Shown here: in pieces, positions 25,673 to 35,129 of the stretch
How the letters are laid out: every line of letters begins with the position of its first letter
Position numbering within the stretch: position 1 is the stretch's first letter
Assembly: GCA_903911145.1 (NCBI GenBank)
Contig: CAIWCD010000003.1
Span: 64,642 to 128,641 of the forward strand
Reading direction: 5' to 3'
Length of the DNA stretch: 64,000 nt
Origin: an uncultured delta proteobacterium
GTDB taxonomy: Bacteria; Myxococcota; Myxococcia; Myxococcales; 40CM-4-68-19
Notes under the pieces: generated by a model
Databases searched by the model: none
What the model was told of the DNA's origin: nothing
The model's input: only the letters and a program-made list of their open reading frames with translations
Position numbers and translations under genes: made by a program

Positions 25673-26197
25673 CTAATCGTCGCTCGTATCGTCGTTGCTC
25701 GTGAAGAAGTTCATCCAGGCGAAATAGGGCTGGGCCCACATGATGAGCCAGGCGACGCCGCCCACGAGCGCGGTACGGATCACGAACTGCCTGGCCTTCA
25801 CCAGAGGATCGGGTTCGGAGGAGACGGAGAACCAGGCAAGGGCGGCCCCGATCAAGACCGAGGCTACGGCTCTGCTGTAATCGCCCTTCGTCGCCTCGAT
25901 GACGATGAAGTTGGCGTGGTTGTCCGGATCGATCTTGATCGTCACCTTCGGATGCGTCTGGCAGAAGTCCGATTGATACCGATAGATCTTCGTATCGTAG
26001 TGATATTCGATCTGCTGCCGCTGCCCGTGCAGGAGAAACTCCACCAGCACGAAGTTCGGATTCATCCGGAGATTGGTATCCGCCGCGGTCGTCGTCGTCG
26101 CCACCAACGTCACGCTGCGGCGATGGGCGCGATAGGCAACGTAGACGATTCCCAGTAGTGCGGCGCCTGCGATGACTAGAGCTGCGATCAGTTCCAA
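25673..26197 (-). CDS. Hypothetical membrane protein (DUF3592-like topology)
   Basis: A 174-residue protein with an N-terminal helix (ALVIAGAALLGIVYVAY), a central soluble beta-rich region (FVLVEFLLHGQRQQIEYHYD, KVTIKIDPDNHANF) and two C-terminal hydrophobic segments. The arrangement resembles DUF3592-type proteins, but the match is weak. It converges with the preceding plus-strand gene with a 12-base gap. Confidence 0.6.
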   Translation of the reverse strand: MELIAALVIAGAALLGIVYVAYRAHRRSVTLVATTTTAADTNLRMNPNFVLVEFLLHGQRQQIEYHYDTKIYRYQSDFCQTHPKVTIKIDPDNHANFIVIEATKGDYSRAVASVLIGAALAWFSVSSEPDPLVKARQFVIRTALVGGVAWLIMWAQPYFAWMNFFTSNDDTSDD

Positions 26198-26244
26198 GGT
26201 ATCCCCTCCAGAGCCCGAACGTCAGACTCTGAAGGGTAACACAA

Positions 26245-26385
26245 TCAAAGCCAGGGCCGGCCGATCGGCAGCGTGATCCCCGACTCGGCGTAGACGTTCA
26301 CCGCCATCGGATACCAAGCGACCATCGCGCAGGGAACCAGGTCCCGCGCGGCGAACGTTCCCACGCGGGCGCTGCCATCTGCCAA
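26245..26385 (-). CDS. Possible 46-residue peptide gene
   Basis: From a TTG at 26385 with GGAG about six bases upstream, the minus strand encodes 46 residues ending GITLPIGRPWL. It lies 26 bases beyond the porin stop. Composition looks protein-like (few Arg/Pro shadows), but there is no recognised family. It could instead be a remnant of a longer gene. Low confidence. Confidence 0.25.
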   Translation of the reverse strand: MADGSARVGTFAARDLVPCAMVAWYPMAVNVYAESGITLPIGRPWL

Positions 26386-26411
26386 TGTACTCTCCGTCCC
26401 GCGAAGTCTGG

Positions 26412-27734
26412 TTAGAACTGGTATTGGCCGCTGAGCAGAAATTGGTTCGAGTGAATCATGCCGTCGGGCGCGCCCGCACCAGCCGCGGCTCCCTTACCCG
26501 TTGCCGTGATCTTCTTCGCGACCACATGATAGAACTCCGGACCGAACGAGACGCCTGCAATCTTGTAACGAATCATTCCGCCCACCATTGAATTGCGCGC
26601 GCGGCCGCCGCCCGCCGAGGCAATCTCGGATTCATCGGGCCGGGCAATACCGCCGATCGCAGTCGCGCTGAGCTCCTTGGTCACGTCATATCCAACCTGG
26701 ACCCAGCCGCCCCACTCAGCCACGTCGTTGGCGGTGACGAACTGCAGGAGTTCACCAAGCAGCGGTCCGAGGTTCTTTCCATCGTAGACGCTCGCGATCG
26801 CGGTGACGCCGTAATAGGTGGCCTTCACCGTCGCGACACCTGCCACGACGTCCCAATCCCGGGTCGGCGGAGTCGCCGGAGCGACCGCGAGGCCACCCGC
26901 CTTGCTCCCGGATACGCGGTTGTAATGTCCCGCGATGAACGCCGTCACGTGGTCATCGACATACTTCACGCGCGCTTCGACTCCCGGATAACCAGAGAGC
27001 TGGCCATAATCGACGTTGAGGTCGGCGTTCGTCGGAGTGCCAAAGCCGACCGGGTTCTCCCAGTCTGCCTTGAGCACCTGCGCGGCCACCTCAACACGAG
27101 AGGTCCCGAGGGAGATATTATGGAAGTATCCAATTCCCGGCTCGCGCCAGCCGAGCTGGCCATTCGCATAGGTCGAGAGAAAAGCCTGGTGGGCAATCGA
27201 CTCCGGGACGATCCCGCCGAGGATCAGCTCGTGGTCCTGGCCAAGGCGAATGATGTCGTTGGCCCATTTCAACTCGGCATAGGCGAGCCGCACGCGCGAA
27301 TAGGCCGATACCTCGCCATATCCACCCGGACTGTCGAGACCGAAGAGGTCGATCTCGAGGACGGCCTTGGGAACACCGCCGAAGACTTTCGGTCCTGTGA
27401 CCGAAAAGTTGAATCGGCTTTGACGGATATCGGCTCCGGTGGTGATTCCGCTCGCTGGCTGGCTGAGCGGGAGGAGCACGCCCTGCCCATTCAGCACCAG
27501 GGACGCCGTGTCCTGCACATAGAAGGACACGCCCGCAAACCCATGGAAGGCGAACTTCCAATCCGACGGATCGGCGGCCGGAGCAGGCGGCGCAACCGGA
27601 GCAGGAGGAGCGACCGGCGTCTCCACGACTGGAGCAGGCGCTGCATCAACCGGAGGCGCACTCTCCGCCCGAATCGAGGAAGCGCCAAGCAGCACCGCGA
27701 GCGCAGCAACACAGCTCCGGAGTCCCATCGTCAT
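26412..27734 (-). CDS. Outer-membrane porin-like protein
   Basis: A 440-residue protein with a signal peptide (ending SSIRAES), a Pro/Ala-rich linker of about 30 residues and a beta-barrel body that begins WKFAFHGFAGVSFYVQDT and ends in SGQYQF, with a terminal Phe. The domain resembles DcaP/OprB-like porins (FNFSVTGPKVFGGVPKAVLEID). Start ATG 27734 has GAGGG upstream; the longer frame start at 27791 is less likely. A role in uptake of small solutes is inferred. Confidence 0.75.
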   Translation of the reverse strand: MTMGLRSCVAALAVLLGASSIRAESAPPVDAAPAPVVETPVAPPAPVAPPAPAADPSDWKFAFHGFAGVSFYVQDTASLVLNGQGVLLPLSQPASGITTGADIRQSRFNFSVTGPKVFGGVPKAVLEIDLFGLDSPGGYGEVSAYSRVRLAYAELKWANDIIRLGQDHELILGGIVPESIAHQAFLSTYANGQLGWREPGIGYFHNISLGTSRVEVAAQVLKADWENPVGFGTPTNADLNVDYGQLSGYPGVEARVKYVDDHVTAFIAGHYNRVSGSKAGGLAVAPATPPTRDWDVVAGVATVKATYYGVTAIASVYDGKNLGPLLGELLQFVTANDVAEWGGWVQVGYDVTKELSATAIGGIARPDESEIASAGGGRARNSMVGGMIRYKIAGVSFGPEFYHVVAKKITATGKGAAAGAGAPDGMIHSNQFLLSGQYQF

Positions 27735-27954
27735 TTGATCCCTCTCTGCCGGCCGTCGTGGCGGGCGCTCAACTGTCCGCGGCGCGCTCACAGAGCGCTC
27801 CGTTCAACTGCCTGAAGTTGGCCGTGCCGATGCAAGCAGTACGCCACGATTCGCCCGCGCTGCGCGAAGGGCCGCGCGGACCTGTCACCACAGCGAGGAC
27901 GGGAGCGGTTCGCAATCGCGGGCGACAGTTCGTCGCAACCGCGCGGGCTGTTCA

Positions 27955-27970
27955 GGGCACGCGCCTTGCG
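27955..27970 (+). promoter_or_regulatory. Possible sigma-54 promoter before the small chemoreceptor gene
   Basis: GGGCACGCGCCTTGCG has GG at 27956-27957 and GC at 27968-27969 with the required 10-base spacing, and matches the -24/-12 consensus except at two positions. Transcription would start only a few bases before the ATG at 27985, which weakens the case. Confidence 0.25.
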
Positions 27971-27984
27971 TTAAGCAGAGCGGT

Positions 27985-28803
27985 ATGAGCGATGAGCTTT
28001 ACTCCGCGGATGTGGCCCTGGCGATCAGCGTAGCCCACTGGATTCCGCGTCTCTTCGACAAAGAGGATATCGCCATCTGGATCACCGACACGGAGAAGTT
28101 CGTGCAGGTCAACCAGTATGGAAACTTCAAGGTCGACTTCAAGTCCGGCGACCCGCTCAAGCCGGGAGGAACGCCCGCGAAGATTCTCGCCACGCAGGAG
28201 CGCATCTCCCGTCTGGTGCCGCCCGAGGTCTATGGCGTTGCCTGCCGTTCGATTGGAATTCCCATTTCCGGAGGCGTGCTCGGCGTCTCGTTTTCCGTCG
28301 ACAGCGAAGAGAAACTCCAGGCCGATATCGGCCATCTCGATAGCGTGACCAAGGCGCTCAATGAGACTGGCGCGGCCATCGCGACCCGCTCGCGCACGCT
28401 TGCAGAGTTCATGGTCCGCGTCCGGCAGGATCTCGAGTTGACGCGCAAGGAAGTGCAGGGAGTCGAGGCCGTCGGTGACCTCATTTCGACCATCGCCGAT
28501 GACACCCGATATATCTCGCTGAACGCGCTGATCGAGGCCAAGCGCGTCGGTGAGAGCGGGCGGGCATTCTCCGTGGTGGCCAACGAGATGCGCACGCTCT
28601 CCCGCACAACAGCCGATTCGATGCGCAAGGTGAAGCAGGACCTCGAGTCGATCCGCAAGCGCTTCGAGGTTCTCAACGGCGCTGTCGCGCAAGCGGCGGG
28701 AGATGTCGATAACCAGTCCGATGGTGCGCAGACGATCGCGCGAGGACTCGGCGAGATCCTCGCGGCAATCAGCAGCATCGAGGCGGCCGCGCGTCACCTC
28801 TGA
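27985..28803 (+). CDS. Small soluble methyl-accepting chemotaxis-like protein
   Basis: A 272-residue protein without membrane helices. The N-terminal 120 residues (EDIAIWITDTEKFVQV, SGDPLKPGGT, VYGVACRSIGIPISGGVLGV) resemble the small cytoplasmic sensor domain found in some soluble chemoreceptors. The C-terminal half carries a shortened, divergent chemoreceptor signalling hairpin (LISTIADDTRYISLNALIEA, then SVVANEMRTLS). It should interact with a CheA/CheW pair, perhaps the system at 38-46 kb. It is encoded divergently from the porin. Confidence 0.82.
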   Translation: MSDELYSADVALAISVAHWIPRLFDKEDIAIWITDTEKFVQVNQYGNFKVDFKSGDPLKPGGTPAKILATQERISRLVPPEVYGVACRSIGIPISGGVLGVSFSVDSEEKLQADIGHLDSVTKALNETGAAIATRSRTLAEFMVRVRQDLELTRKEVQGVEAVGDLISTIADDTRYISLNALIEAKRVGESGRAFSVVANEMRTLSRTTADSMRKVKQDLESIRKRFEVLNGAVAQAAGDVDNQSDGAQTIARGLGEILAAISSIEAAARHL

Positions 28804-28928
28804 TATCGCACTGCGTCGATATTTCTGCGCGCAAACTATGCAGGAATTGACATTGATTCGTCAGATCTGCGCGCCGGCAGCAGCATTCGCTCCCGCGCTC
28901 CGCGCATTTCGCGCGCCGCGCTGCTGAA

Positions 28929-28945
28929 TTGGCATGACGACTGCT
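28929..28945 (+). promoter_or_regulatory. Possible sigma-54 promoter before acs
   Basis: TTGGCATGACGACTGCT has GG at 28931-28932 and GC at 28943-28944, the correct -24/-12 spacing, with one mismatch in the -12 box. The acs ATG at 28959 would leave almost no leader, so this may be chance. A TTGACA hexamer also occurs at 28847. Confidence 0.25.
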
Positions 28946-28958
28946 CTGAATCGGACGC

Positions 28959-30917
28959 ATGAGCGAGCGCCCTGAATCAAACGAACTGAATCTTGAGTTG
29001 ACCGAGTCTCAGAAGGCGGCCATTTCGCGCCTCGGTCGAGACGAGAATGTAATTCCTCCGCCGATCGCACTCGCGCGCGACGCGGTGCTGCGCAATGACG
29101 AGATCGAGCGCATGCATGCGCAGCAGGATCCCGCCGGCTTCTGGGGCGAGCGGGCCGCGGCCGTGGATTGGATGCGCCCCTGGGACGAGGTGCTCCGCTT
29201 CGATCCGCCGCGGCACGCCTGGTTCAGCGGAGGGAAGCTCAACGCGTCGGTCAATTGCATCGACCGTCACGCGCAGGGAGATCGGCGCAACAAGGCGGCC
29301 CTGCTCTGGGTCGGCGAGGACGGAGAGGAGCAGGCCTTCACCTATGGCCGCCTCTATCGTGAGGTCTGTCGTTTCGGCAATGCGCTGCGCCGCCTCGGGA
29401 TCGGAAAAGGTGACCGTGTGGTCATCTATATGCCGCTCGTTCCCGAAGGAATCATCGCGATGCTCGCATGCGCGCGCATCGGCGCGATCCATTCGGTCGT
29501 CTATGCAGGCATGGGAACCGAGGCGCTGCGCTCCCGCTTGATTGATTCCGGCGCGCGGGCGCTCATCTGCACCGATTTCACCTGGCGGCGCGGTCGCAAG
29601 ATTCCACTCAAGCCGACCGTCGATGCCGCCGTTCGCGACGTCGTCACCGTCGAGCATGTCATCGTGCACCGGCGCGGCTCGCGCCCCGGAGATGCGCCGG
29701 TCGCTTTCGAGAGTGAGCGGGAGCGCGACTTCTATGACATCCAGCAGGCGCGCGAAATCCATTGCAGGCCCGAGCCGATGGATGCCGAGGATCCGCTCTT
29801 CATCCTCTACACCTCGGGCACGACCGGGAAGCCCAAAGGGGTCGTGCATACCACCGGCGGATATCTCGTCGGCGTGACCTATCTCGCGCGTGCGTTCTAT
29901 CAAATCGGCGAGCGCGATATCTATTGGAGCACGTCCGATATCGGCTGGGTCGTCGGCCATTCATTCATCGTCTATGGCCCTCTCTCCATCGGCGCGACCA
30001 TCTTCTGCCGCGAGGGGGTACCCGACTATCCAACCCCTGACGTGACCTGGGAGCTCTGCGAACGATTCGGCATCAACATCATGTTCACTGCGCCCACGGC
30101 TCTGCGCATGTGGATGAGCCACGGCGGCGAAACGCCGTCTCGTTATGACTTATCCCGGCTGCGATTGATTGCCTGTGCGGGCGAGCCGTTGAACCCGGAG
30201 GCGCACCTCTGGGCCCAGAAATACCTCGTTGGGCAGTCGCACGGATTCATCGTCGACAACTGGTGGCAGACCGAACTCGCAGCGCCGGTATTGGGCACAC
30301 TTCCGACATTCGAGGCGCGCCCCGGCAAGGTCGGCAAACCCATGCCTGGCGTGGTCGCGGATATCGTCGATGCCACCGGCAAGCCGCTCCCCGATGGGCA
30401 GGGGGGACTGCTCGTCCTTCGCCAGCCGCTCCCGTATATGCTGCGGACGATCTGGAATGACGACGCACGATATTGCCACTATTGGAATCAGATCCCGAAC
30501 TGCTATACGGCCGGTGATATCGCCGTGCGCGACGCGCAAGGATATTACGCGGTGCTTGGCCGCGCCGACGACGTGCTGAATGTCGCGGGTCACCGCATCG
30601 GCACCGCGGATGTCGAAGGGTCCCTGTTGCGCCACCCGTCCGTCGTGGAGAGCGCGGTGATCGGCGTTCCTGACGAGATCAAGGGCGAGAGGATTAAAGC
30701 GTTTGTCGTGCTGCGCGCCACCGCCACCGTGAGCCCCGCGTTGATCTCCAGTCTCAAGGACCATGTCCGCCAGGATCTCGGCCCCATTGCACAACCGGCC
30801 GAGATTGAGATCGTCGCATCGCTTCCCAAGACACGCAGCGGGAAGATTCTTCGCCGATATCTGAAAGCGAAGGAAATGGGCGAGGACCCCGGCGATCTAT
30901 CCACGCTGGCGGATTAG
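28959..30917 (+). CDS. acs: Acetyl-CoA synthetase (AMP-forming)
   Basis: A 652-residue adenylate-forming enzyme. Motifs: YTSGTTGKPKGVVHTTGGYL (phosphate-binding loop), the ACS-type segment YWSTSDIGWVVGHSFIVYGPL, DNWWQTE, YTAGDIAVRD and the catalytic Lys in KTRSGKILRR. The DNWWQTE motif and length fit acetyl-CoA synthetase rather than long-chain enzymes; propionate use is possible. It converts acetate, ATP and CoA to acetyl-CoA. The RSGKI Lys is the usual target of regulatory acetylation. No obvious ribosome-binding site precedes the ATG. Confidence 0.93.
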   Translation: MSERPESNELNLELTESQKAAISRLGRDENVIPPPIALARDAVLRNDEIERMHAQQDPAGFWGERAAAVDWMRPWDEVLRFDPPRHAWFSGGKLNASVNCIDRHAQGDRRNKAALLWVGEDGEEQAFTYGRLYREVCRFGNALRRLGIGKGDRVVIYMPLVPEGIIAMLACARIGAIHSVVYAGMGTEALRSRLIDSGARALICTDFTWRRGRKIPLKPTVDAAVRDVVTVEHVIVHRRGSRPGDAPVAFESERERDFYDIQQAREIHCRPEPMDAEDPLFILYTSGTTGKPKGVVHTTGGYLVGVTYLARAFYQIGERDIYWSTSDIGWVVGHSFIVYGPLSIGATIFCREGVPDYPTPDVTWELCERFGINIMFTAPTALRMWMSHGGETPSRYDLSRLRLIACAGEPLNPEAHLWAQKYLVGQSHGFIVDNWWQTELAAPVLGTLPTFEARPGKVGKPMPGVVADIVDATGKPLPDGQGGLLVLRQPLPYMLRTIWNDDARYCHYWNQIPNCYTAGDIAVRDAQGYYAVLGRADDVLNVAGHRIGTADVEGSLLRHPSVVESAVIGVPDEIKGERIKAFVVLRATATVSPALISSLKDHVRQDLGPIAQPAEIEIVASLPKTRSGKILRRYLKAKEMGEDPGDLSTLAD

Positions 30918-31002
30918 AGCTACCGCACTCTTCGCCGTGCAGCGGGGCACGGCGCATGCATTTGAGCGAGGCCAGTCGCGCGTCCGCGCGTTGAGTTGCC
31001 TC

Positions 31003-31608
31003 GTGCCGATTACCCTCCGTTCACTCGCGCTCGTCGCGTTCGCTCTCGCGCTGGCGCTCGCCCTCTCCGCGAGCGCACAGAGTCGCGTTCAAGCGTCGAT
31101 GATCTGTTCGCGCGGGGACGAGCACCAAACGTTCGCGGCCATTGTCACGATGGCCAGCACCCGCCCGGTCGGCTCGCTTCTCCAGATCCGCATCGACGGT
31201 CTGCCCTCCGGCACCATCTCGCACTTCGGCCTCAACTATCTCCACGATATGAATACCGACTATTCGCTGCCGCGCGGCGGCACCTATATCGAAGGCTCCG
31301 CGCAACTGGTTCCCGGCACGGGGACCGCGAATGCGCTCCAGGGCGCATCCGTGCGGCACGAGGCCAATACGATTCGTCTCCTCCTGCCTGGACATATCGA
31401 CAGCGGCTCGAGCTATACCCCGCCCAGCATTGAATTCACGCTGCGAGTGGATGCTCTCCCCGGCGCACGGCTCGAGCTCGGCTTTCTTCATTACCAGCTC
31501 ACGGCGAATGCAATCATCATCGGGGATGTGCTGACCAGTTGCGAGCCGGCGTCTCCGATGCCGAGCATCGCCACCACGCTCGTGATCGCGGGCGACGTGC
31601 GCCCGTGA
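31003..31608 (+). CDS. Secreted hypothetical protein
   Basis: A 201-residue protein from the GTG at 31003, which gives a good signal peptide (LALVAFALALALALSASAQ). The mature part is beta-rich (LLQIRIDGLPSGTISHFGLN, EFTLRVDALPGARLELGF) and has no recognised family. An upstream GTG at 30937 adds charged residues before the signal and seems less likely. Its stop overlaps the start of the glucosidase gene in a GTGA, so the two are translationally coupled. Confidence 0.65.
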   Translation: MPITLRSLALVAFALALALALSASAQSRVQASMICSRGDEHQTFAAIVTMASTRPVGSLLQIRIDGLPSGTISHFGLNYLHDMNTDYSLPRGGTYIEGSAQLVPGTGTANALQGASVRHEANTIRLLLPGHIDSGSSYTPPSIEFTLRVDALPGARLELGFLHYQLTANAIIIGDVLTSCEPASPMPSIATTLVIAGDVRP

Positions 31609-33299
31609 GCCCTGCTTCGGATCCGCACTGGTGGAAGCGAACGACGGTCTACCAGATCTATCCCCGCTCGTTCGCCGACTCGAACGGCGATGGGATTGGA
31701 GACCTCCGGGGAGTGCTCGGCAAGCTCGATTACCTTCAGTCTCTCGGCGTCGAGACGCTCTGGCTTTCGCCCTTCTTCCAGAGTCCGCAGGCCGACTTTG
31801 GCTACGATATCAGCGACTATAAAGCGATCTCCCCTGACTATGGCACGCTCGCCGACTGCAACGAGCTGATCAAGAAGGTCCATGCGCGGGGAATGAAGCT
31901 CGTCTTCGATATGGTGCTCAACCACACTTCGGACCAGCACCCCTGGTTTCTCTCGTCGCGCAGCAGCAGCCTGAACAACAAGCGCGACTGGTATCTCTGG
32001 CGCGATGGACGCCAGCCGCACGGCAAGAGCCCTCCCAACAACTGGCGTTCGATGCTGGGCGGCTCGGGTTGGCATTACGATGCGAATACCGGGCAATGGT
32101 ATTTCGCCAGCTTCCTCGCCAACCAGCCTGACCTCAACTATCGCAATCCGGAGGTCAAGCAGGCCATGCTGGGGATCGTCAGCCATTGGCTTGATGCCGG
32201 GGCCGATGGTCTGCGCCTTGATATCTTCAACGCGCTCTTCAAGGACGCTTCATTCGCGGACAATCCATTCTCCTGTCGCCCCGTCCCGACAGAGAGCAAT
32301 CCGCATGGCTTCTTCCAGAAGCATATCCACACCATCGATCACCCGGACACCATCGCGTTCGCCCTCGAGTTGCGCGCCGTCGTAGATCGATATCATTCGC
32401 CCGAGCGCTTTCTCGTCGGAGAGGTGTTCGGTGATGCAGCAATGCTCAAGCGATATTGCGGCGACGCAGCGCAAGGGCTTCACCTGGTCTTCCTCTTTGA
32501 ATCGCTTCGCGCGCACGCCTCTGGTCCGGAGATTCGCGCTCTGATCAGCGAGTTTGAAGCATCGTTCCCCGCGCCTTATACGCCGACCTATGTCTACGGC
32601 AATCACGACCGCCCCCGACTGGCGCTGCGGATCAGGAACCACGAGGAGAAGGCGAAGCTTCTGGCGGCGATTCAACTGACGGTGCGGGGTGTCCCCTTTA
32701 TCTATTACGGCGAAGAGATCGGGATGGAGAACCACGATATCCCGTTGCACGAAGGGCTCGACCCTGTCGCCGCCCGTTTTCGCCTCATCCCGCAATTTCT
32801 CGTTCGTTGGTTGCGCCGTCGGGGAGTGCTGCTCAATCGCGACGAATGCCGCTCGCCGATGCAATGGACTGCGGGTCCCAACGCGGGCTTCGCTGCGCCC
32901 TCTGCGAAGCCGTGGTTGCCGATCCATCCCAATCATCTGCGTATCAATGTCGCCACCCAGAGCGAGCGCCCCGACTCTCTTCTCAACTGCTATCGCGCGT
33001 TGCTGGCGCTGCGCCGCGAGCTGCCCGCGCTCCAAGCCGGTGCGCTCGAATGGATCGAGATTTCCGGAATGCCGCGCTCGCTGGTTGCATTTCGCCGGAC
33101 GATCGCCAACGCAGTTCCCGGCGTCGACGTGTTCCTCAACTTCTCTTCGCGCGCCTGCGCGCTCGACCTTTCAGCCCAGTCTGGCCGCACGCTCTTCAGC
33201 AGCCGCGATGCCTCGCGCATCGCGGCGCCACGCGAATATCAACTCGCACCGCACGAGGCGGTCATCCTCTTCGGCGAAGCATTGCAATCATCCCAATAG
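31605..33299 (+). CDS. GH13 alpha-glucosidase-type enzyme
   Basis: A 564-residue protein of the alpha-amylase superfamily: VYQIYPRSFADSNGDGIGDL at the N-terminus, FDMVLNHTSDQHPWF, nucleophile Asp 206 in GLRLDIFN, acid/base Glu 273 in VGEVFGD and the third Asp 335 in YGNHDRPR. This fits oligo-1,6-glucosidase/alpha-glucosidase members that act on short alpha-glucans or sucrose-like sugars. There is no signal peptide, so it is cytoplasmic. GTG start in a GTGA overlap. The 3' end overlaps the convergent GT8 gene by 12 bases. Confidence 0.92.
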   Translation: MSPASDPHWWKRTTVYQIYPRSFADSNGDGIGDLRGVLGKLDYLQSLGVETLWLSPFFQSPQADFGYDISDYKAISPDYGTLADCNELIKKVHARGMKLVFDMVLNHTSDQHPWFLSSRSSSLNNKRDWYLWRDGRQPHGKSPPNNWRSMLGGSGWHYDANTGQWYFASFLANQPDLNYRNPEVKQAMLGIVSHWLDAGADGLRLDIFNALFKDASFADNPFSCRPVPTESNPHGFFQKHIHTIDHPDTIAFALELRAVVDRYHSPERFLVGEVFGDAAMLKRYCGDAAQGLHLVFLFESLRAHASGPEIRALISEFEASFPAPYTPTYVYGNHDRPRLALRIRNHEEKAKLLAAIQLTVRGVPFIYYGEEIGMENHDIPLHEGLDPVAARFRLIPQFLVRWLRRRGVLLNRDECRSPMQWTAGPNAGFAAPSAKPWLPIHPNHLRINVATQSERPDSLLNCYRALLALRRELPALQAGALEWIEISGMPRSLVAFRRTIANAVPGVDVFLNFSSRACALDLSAQSGRTLFSSRDASRIAAPREYQLAPHEAVILFGEALQSSQ

Positions 33300-34100
33300 C
33301 ATTCGTTCGAGATGATCGAACGTCCAGTCCTCGAACGCGTGTATCCGGTGACGCCAGCTCGATGCTTTCTCGGGATAAGCGGCAACATAGAGATTCCACC
33401 AGATCTCCGAACCACCCGTCAGGTTCACGTTCGCGAGCCACGGCTTCTGCAGCATGTAATGAACCACCTTGGCCTCGTGCTCGAGCGTCGCGTTCAACCC
33501 CGGATGGCCGCGCATGAACTGGTAGATGAAGTGCGGCATATTCATCCCCACGGGCAATCGCTGCTCGATGGACATGCCATACCAATTCGAGAAGTAGCTA
33601 TTGAGGAATCCCTGATCGCCCCCGTCATAGGTGGCCGTTAATGGAAGCGCCTGCATCATCTCCGCGAACGTTACTTCTGACGGCTCAAGCACCATCACGC
33701 CTGAATTAAAACGATCGGGCATGAAGAAGTCCGGCGCGGCCGCAAAGTGCTTTCGCTCGAACAGCGCATCGATATTCTTCAGCACCAGGGTATCCGCGTC
33801 GAGGAAGACGATCCGTTCGAACTCGCAGAGTTGCCAGGCCCGAAGCTTGGTGAAGACGGCCGAGAAGCGTGGATAGAGCGGCTGATCCGAGTTCGGCACG
33901 CCGATCGGTTGGACGTCGCGCAGCAGCCAGCCGAGGCGTTTCAGTCGGTCGCGCGCCTCGGCTCCAACGTCTGCTGTCACCATGACGACGCGCGGAATCG
34001 TGCTGCCTGCCAACTCGAGCGACTTGCCGAGCACCTCGACGCCGGTCGCATATCCGTCACCATTGCAGAGCAGACTTGCATAGGCAGTCTTCGACACCAT
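33288..34100 (-). CDS. Family 8 glycosyltransferase (glycogenin/galactinol-synthase-like)
   Basis: A 270-residue GT8 protein: AYASLLCNGDGYATGVEVLG at the N-terminus, PRFSAVFTKLRAWQL, metal-binding DxD in VFLDADTLV, FNSGVMVLEP and the terminal His motif VVHYMLQKPW. It should transfer a sugar from a nucleotide donor with retention. The start at ATG 34100 has GAGG upstream; the longer frame from 34163 is less typical. It is a tail-to-tail neighbour of the GH13 gene, which hints at alpha-glucan metabolism. Confidence 0.87.
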   Translation of the reverse strand: MVSKTAYASLLCNGDGYATGVEVLGKSLELAGSTIPRVVMVTADVGAEARDRLKRLGWLLRDVQPIGVPNSDQPLYPRFSAVFTKLRAWQLCEFERIVFLDADTLVLKNIDALFERKHFAAAPDFFMPDRFNSGVMVLEPSEVTFAEMMQALPLTATYDGGDQGFLNSYFSNWYGMSIEQRLPVGMNMPHFIYQFMRGHPGLNATLEHEAKVVHYMLQKPWLANVNLTGGSEIWWNLYVAAYPEKASSWRHRIHAFEDWTFDHLERMLLG

Positions 34101-34217
34101 GAGTGGCCTCAATGCGCGGAGACGATTGCCGCTGCGCTCGAAGGCTGGCAGCGCAACATTCATGCCCCATCTCGCGGTCGCTTCTCTTTGATTCGCGGGT
34201 TGGGATAGTTTCCGTTG

Positions 34218-35129
34218 ATGGATTTCTTCAAATCAATGAGCACCTCGGTCAAGTTCGCCGCGGCCCTCGCGGGCGCGCTGGTTCTTTTCTTCGCCTATGT
34301 CTGGCCCCGCCTGATTCCTCTGCTGGCTCGCTATTGCAATGCGCGCGGCTGGATCCATCTTGAGGATCCCGACGAGGTGCCGGGCTGGTTTGAGGCGGCG
34401 ATGTACATCACGCCGGTCGTGCTCGCAGCGGTCGCCGCGGTGAGTTTCCTCACGGCCAGCATGCGCTCCACGGCGAACTCATTCGAGCTCTTTCTGCAAT
34501 CCGAGGCCAATGCACGAGGGCTGGGTTTCGAACCCGGATACCAGCAGCCCACGCTGAGCTTTACCGGCGTCGCCGTGCGGGAGTTTGTTCCGAATGGGCG
34601 AATCATCAATGGAGCGGATGGTTCGGTCGGCTCAGTGTATTGCCAGCAGACCAATTACACGGAGATGCGGCCCTTGGTCCGGCAAGACCTGGATGACGCG
34701 AAGCACTTTGGATTGGAACCCGTTTCCCAATTAAACCTGGTCGTCGTGCTCAATATCGCGAAGAAGGTCCCGAGAGCCTTCGTTTCGCACGCACCGCTGA
34801 AGCAGGAACCGTTCGCGGTCGTTCGCGAACAGGAGCAGCACTTCTATTTCTGCGCGAACGAGCAGGATGCGCAAAGAGTTCTTCCCTTGATTCAGCGCTG
34901 GTCATCGCAGCAGGCATCACTGCTCGCGACCGCAGCGCCGCTCTCCTCGTTGTCTGGCGCCGCGGGCCCGCCGCCGTCCTGGGACCTCGAGCTTGGCCCG
35001 AGCGCGACGGCAGAGGGCTCGACGCTGAAGCTATACCTGCCGATTACCCTGTTCGCAGACGCGGAGCGGGGACACGCGCTGCTCTCGCAGGCCATCGACG
35101 GCCTCAACGATCTTGGGAAGCTCTTCTAA
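34218..35129 (+). CDS. Hypothetical membrane protein
   Basis: A 303-residue protein with two N-terminal membrane helices (KFAAALAGALVLFFAYVW and AMYITPVVLAAVAAVSFL) and a soluble domain of about 220 residues, which carries VREFVPNGRIINGADG and a helical end. No family recognised. ATG 34218 is preferred to the overlapping TTG 34215. The end overlaps the convergent acyltransferase gene by 26 bases. Confidence 0.65.
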   Translation: MDFFKSMSTSVKFAAALAGALVLFFAYVWPRLIPLLARYCNARGWIHLEDPDEVPGWFEAAMYITPVVLAAVAAVSFLTASMRSTANSFELFLQSEANARGLGFEPGYQQPTLSFTGVAVREFVPNGRIINGADGSVGSVYCQQTNYTEMRPLVRQDLDDAKHFGLEPVSQLNLVVVLNIAKKVPRAFVSHAPLKQEPFAVVREQEQHFYFCANEQDAQRVLPLIQRWSSQQASLLATAAPLSSLSGAAGPPPSWDLELGPSATAEGSTLKLYLPITLFADAERGHALLSQAIDGLNDLGKLF

